Below, in pieces: positions 62,601 through 64,000 of a stretch of 64,000 nucleotides of DNA. Each line of letters starts with the position of its first letter. Positions within the stretch are counted from its first letter, which is position 1. The notes under the pieces are model-generated. The model was not told the origin of the DNA. It saw only the letters and a program-made list of their open reading frames with translations, and made no database searches. The DNA comes from Bdellovibrionales bacterium (lineage in GTDB: Bacteria > Bdellovibrionota > UBA1018). Made by a program: the position numbers and the translations under genes. The DNA lies in the NCBI GenBank assembly GCA_016786465.1, contig JAEUWC010000002.1:166074-230073 (forward strand), read 5' to 3'.

Positions 62601-64000
62601 TTTCTGGGCCTCCAACCGCAGCTTCAGTCATGACTCCGCATACGGTTCGCGGAACCAACAGCGGTGGAAACTTCGATACGATTGTTGTGATTGTGGTGAA
62701 CAACATCGCTCCGGTCATCGGATCGTACGCAGGTCCGCACGTTTTGACGAAGAACTCGGGTGCGGGACTTCCAATTGCACCGGCTTCTTTGACGGGTGGT
62801 ACACCTTTGATCAACTGTACGGCGTCACCTTCGCTTCCAACTGGATTGTCGATTGACCCATCCACTTGCGCGATCACCGGCCCTGCGACGGTACCTCAAG
62901 TTCCTGCGGTCGTTCACACGATCACGGGCATGACCCTGGGTGGGGCAACGGGAACGCAGACGGTTTCAATTCGCGTGAACGACGTCGCACCGGTTCTGAA
63001 CTATGCAGCCGGTCCATTCACGTACACGCGCAATAGCGCGATTGCGACGCTTTCCGCAGTACCCACCGGTGGTGCGATCACCAATTGTACGGTTTCGCCC
63101 GCATTGCCTGCTGGATTGTCGATCGACGCTTTGACTTGCGACATCACAGGCACACCGACTGCATCACAGGCTTCGACTGCGTACACAGTCACTGCGACTT
63201 CGGCCGGCGGAGCCACCGGTACGGACACGTTTAACATCATCGTGAACGATATTGCTCCAGCGATCAGTTACGCTGGGTCGCCTTACACTTTCACCCGCGG
63301 CACTGCGATCACGACGATCACGCCAACCTTGGGTGGTGGTGCTGTTACTGGTTGCGTGGACGTGGGTGGTTTGATCTTGGCCCAAACGGGTCTAACGCTA
63401 AACAGCGATTGTTCGATTTCGGGTACGCCAACCGTAGTCCAAGTTCCAGGAACGGCTTTCTCGGTGACCCCAAGCAGCTTCGGTGGAGCGACCCAGGCCG
63501 GGTTGACCGTGAACATTCGCGTGAACGACATGGCGCCGGCCATCAGCTTTTCGGCTTCGTACACGAGAACGGTTGGACCGATTGCAGCCATCACGCCAAC
63601 AGCGGGTGGGGGAACGGTCATTAGCTGTACCAACGCGACGTTGACTGCCGACACGGGTCTGACTTTGAACAGCGACTGTTCGGTCACCGGCACTGCGACC
63701 ACTGCAATTCCTTTAACGCCTTATCTTTTGGTCGCGACTTCAACGGGTGGCCTAACCCAGAACGTAACGCTTTCATTGCAGATTAACAACGTAGCGCCAG
63801 TCATTGGTTCCTACGGTGGACCCCACACTTTCACCAAGAACTCGGCCGCCGGACTTCCGATCAGCCCGGCTTCACTGACGGGTGGAACGCCGCTGACGAA
63901 TTGCACGGCTTCGCCTTCGCTTCCGACAGGTCTTTCGATTAACCCAACCACTTGCGTGATCAGCGGTACACCGACTGCGGTTCAGTTCCCAGCCGTGGTT
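59651..64000 (+). CDS. giant lipoprotein with tandem Ig-like (He_PIG-type) repeats, runs off the window
   Basis: Open for 1450 codons from the ATG at 59651 (GGGGGATC upstream) to the window end. Lipobox FATAC (about residue 33), then SKQSVNFDGAD like the previous gene. One Big_1-like domain comes first, then 13 full and one partial repeats of about 85-100 residues, each with an NxGG(x)ITxC strand, a LPxGL turn, a CxITGTPT motif and a xTNSGG end, joined by NDxAP. From the second repeat onward most units carry a paired Cys. This is He_PIG-like, as in surface adhesins. The C-terminus is unseen. Confidence 0.85.
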   Translation, partial: MIRAFSSTILCANFLRRAQVLSLAAILSFATACSKQSVNFDGADPGTATVEDATLPPEDDAVFDPTYLVNSTLTISNTSIVVTTSTEVQLTIRDAVSAPVDDDGFVVGFYATGGTSQVTMGPTLYKGNGVYAAQILGTQAGNVTQIKASISGAVLAAAQPLTVTVPPPDILAYTFNPVVYTKDVAIIANSPSLAGGAVDLFQLVAPGPLTLPAGLSLNPLTGVITGTPTVLDVAGTTYTVEASNTGGVDTFNIQITIVDQIPNITYLPNSHTFVLGSPVAISPASNTGGTVTGCSSAPPLPAGLIFSGGNSTSGLNCDITSASAGPITAPAGTYMITASNSGGSQAAIPLQIRINDVPPSGCTYATTPAVYTRGSAIATNSVTCGGGGPPAAWGSTLAYTISPSFPGSTLSFSTTTGDVTGTPGIIYPLSNYTVTVSNSGGSTTAPLTITINDIPPTISWTGNPGENAGNPIILVRNGSAITPFVPPNVGGGPITSCADTTVLPAGLDVTGMTNCQITGTPTALATVASYTITATNSGGSFPGTLWLKVVDPIPNFSYAASTIIKDSPATINPGANSGGAITACDFNPPGSGPPGLTVAPTTCVISGTPTVAQAATVYNLMASNSGGNFPVTANITVIDLAPVPSFAGQPGENAGNPLILSKGAPAMTPVLASNTGGTPTSCTSFPVGSMETALNGGIGTIAVSVSGTTCQITGYPDVLNGAPVAYTIRGTNLAGSNDATIWIRVIDRPPVVANWSHTFMNGTASNSVVPTNTGGAITGCTNVPAALPAGFTVNTTSCRIEYDGSPTALMLTPQTFTVQATNSGGMDSADISMTVVDALPVITTSPATLTLTRTVPMANWLPTNTGGAITSCTIAPAVPGLTYNTSTCQISGTPTTLNPAGTMVTITPTNSGGTGTAHNMNIVVNDVAPIITFPSVYTLTVGSGASLPINSLNSGGPATGCSDFGGTLAPLGLTVSAVGGVCRISGPPTAASVMTPHTVRGTNSGGNFDTIVVIVVNNIAPVIGSYAGPHVLTKNSGAGLPIAPASLTGGTPLINCTASPSLPTGLSIDPSTCAITGPATVPQVPAVVHTITGMTLGGATGTQTVSIRVNDVAPVLNYAAGPFTYTRNSAIATLSAVPTGGAITNCTVSPALPAGLSIDALTCDITGTPTASQASTAYTVTATSAGGATGTDTFNIIVNDIAPAISYAGSPYTFTRGTAITTITPTLGGGAVTGCVDVGGLILAQTGLTLNSDCSISGTPTVVQVPGTAFSVTPSSFGGATQAGLTVNIRVNDMAPAISFSASYTRTVGPIAAITPTAGGGTVISCTNATLTADTGLTLNSDCSVTGTATTAIPLTPYLLVATSTGGLTQNVTLSLQINNVAPVIGSYGGPHTFTKNSAAGLPISPASLTGGTPLTNCTASPSLPTGLSINPTTCVISGTPTAVQFPAVV

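Overview
The window is 64 kb of a Gram-negative bacterial chromosome. Signal peptides, lipoboxes, outer-membrane barrels, an RND pump with a TolC-like partner, and rsmD-coaD next to an aminotransferase all point that way. The high load of lineage-specific secreted proteins and the mix of housekeeping genes look most like Bdellovibrionota (Bdellovibrio/Oligoflexia-type bacteria). That placement is inference from gene content; no rRNA, tRNA or CRISPR array was seen.

Layout. 1-5.6 kb: unrecognised secreted proteins, a degenerate DNA-methylase-like protein and an Ala/Pro-rich protein. 5.6-10 kb: rsmD, coaD, a PLP aminotransferase, a lipoprotein and an outer-membrane protein, tightly overlapped. 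10-11.8 kb: a di-haem cytochrome c on the minus strand. 11.85-13.7 kb: a sulfide/persulfide-type operon (BigR/YgaV-like ArsR regulator, two membrane rhodaneses, ETHE1-like metallo-hydrolase) behind a large palindromic operator that contains the promoter. 13.8-23.6 kb: PIN-PhoH ATPase, a GT-C-like membrane protein, cupredoxin plus lone CpaF ATPase, sthA, eno, an ftsB-like gene and a lipoprotein esterase. 23.7-28.8 kb: cold-shock protein, SDR, typA, queF, Nfu. 28.8-34.1 kb: a tetR-tolC-RND efflux operon without an adaptor protein. 34-38 kb: secreted proteins and ettA. 38-43.5 kb: a Doc/Fic protein and the N-degron genes clpS, clpA and aat, with a REP-associated tyrosine transposase (RAYT) inserted between clpA and aat. 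43.7-50.2 kb: secreted proteins, a small basic protein, a TrmN6-like methylase, a hotdog-fold protein, a barrel and an EF-hand lipoprotein. 50.2-51.3 kb: family-5 uracil-DNA glycosylase and a highly structured non-coding segment. 51.3-58.4 kb: a six-gene minus-strand operon (lipoprotein, MotA, MotB, FliF-FliG-like fusion, barrel, CheA-like kinase). 58.7-64 kb: two Ig-like repeat lipoproteins, the second running off the window.

The most striking element is the 51.3-58.4 kb operon. One polypeptide joins a FliF-like periplasmic domain and membrane segment to a FliG-like cytoplasmic region, and it is translationally coupled to a dedicated MotA/MotB stator pair. No export-apparatus, rod, hook or filament genes accompany it in the window. 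This would be a compact rotor-stator unit, possibly for gliding or envelope work, with an outer-membrane barrel, a lipoprotein and a membrane histidine kinase.

A second theme is a family of short intergenic hairpins, with stem cores related to GAGCGCATTTC(T/G)GCTC, found at 35.7, 37.5, 44.7, 44.8 and 51.3 kb. The RAYT gene in the same window suggests a REP/RAYT system.
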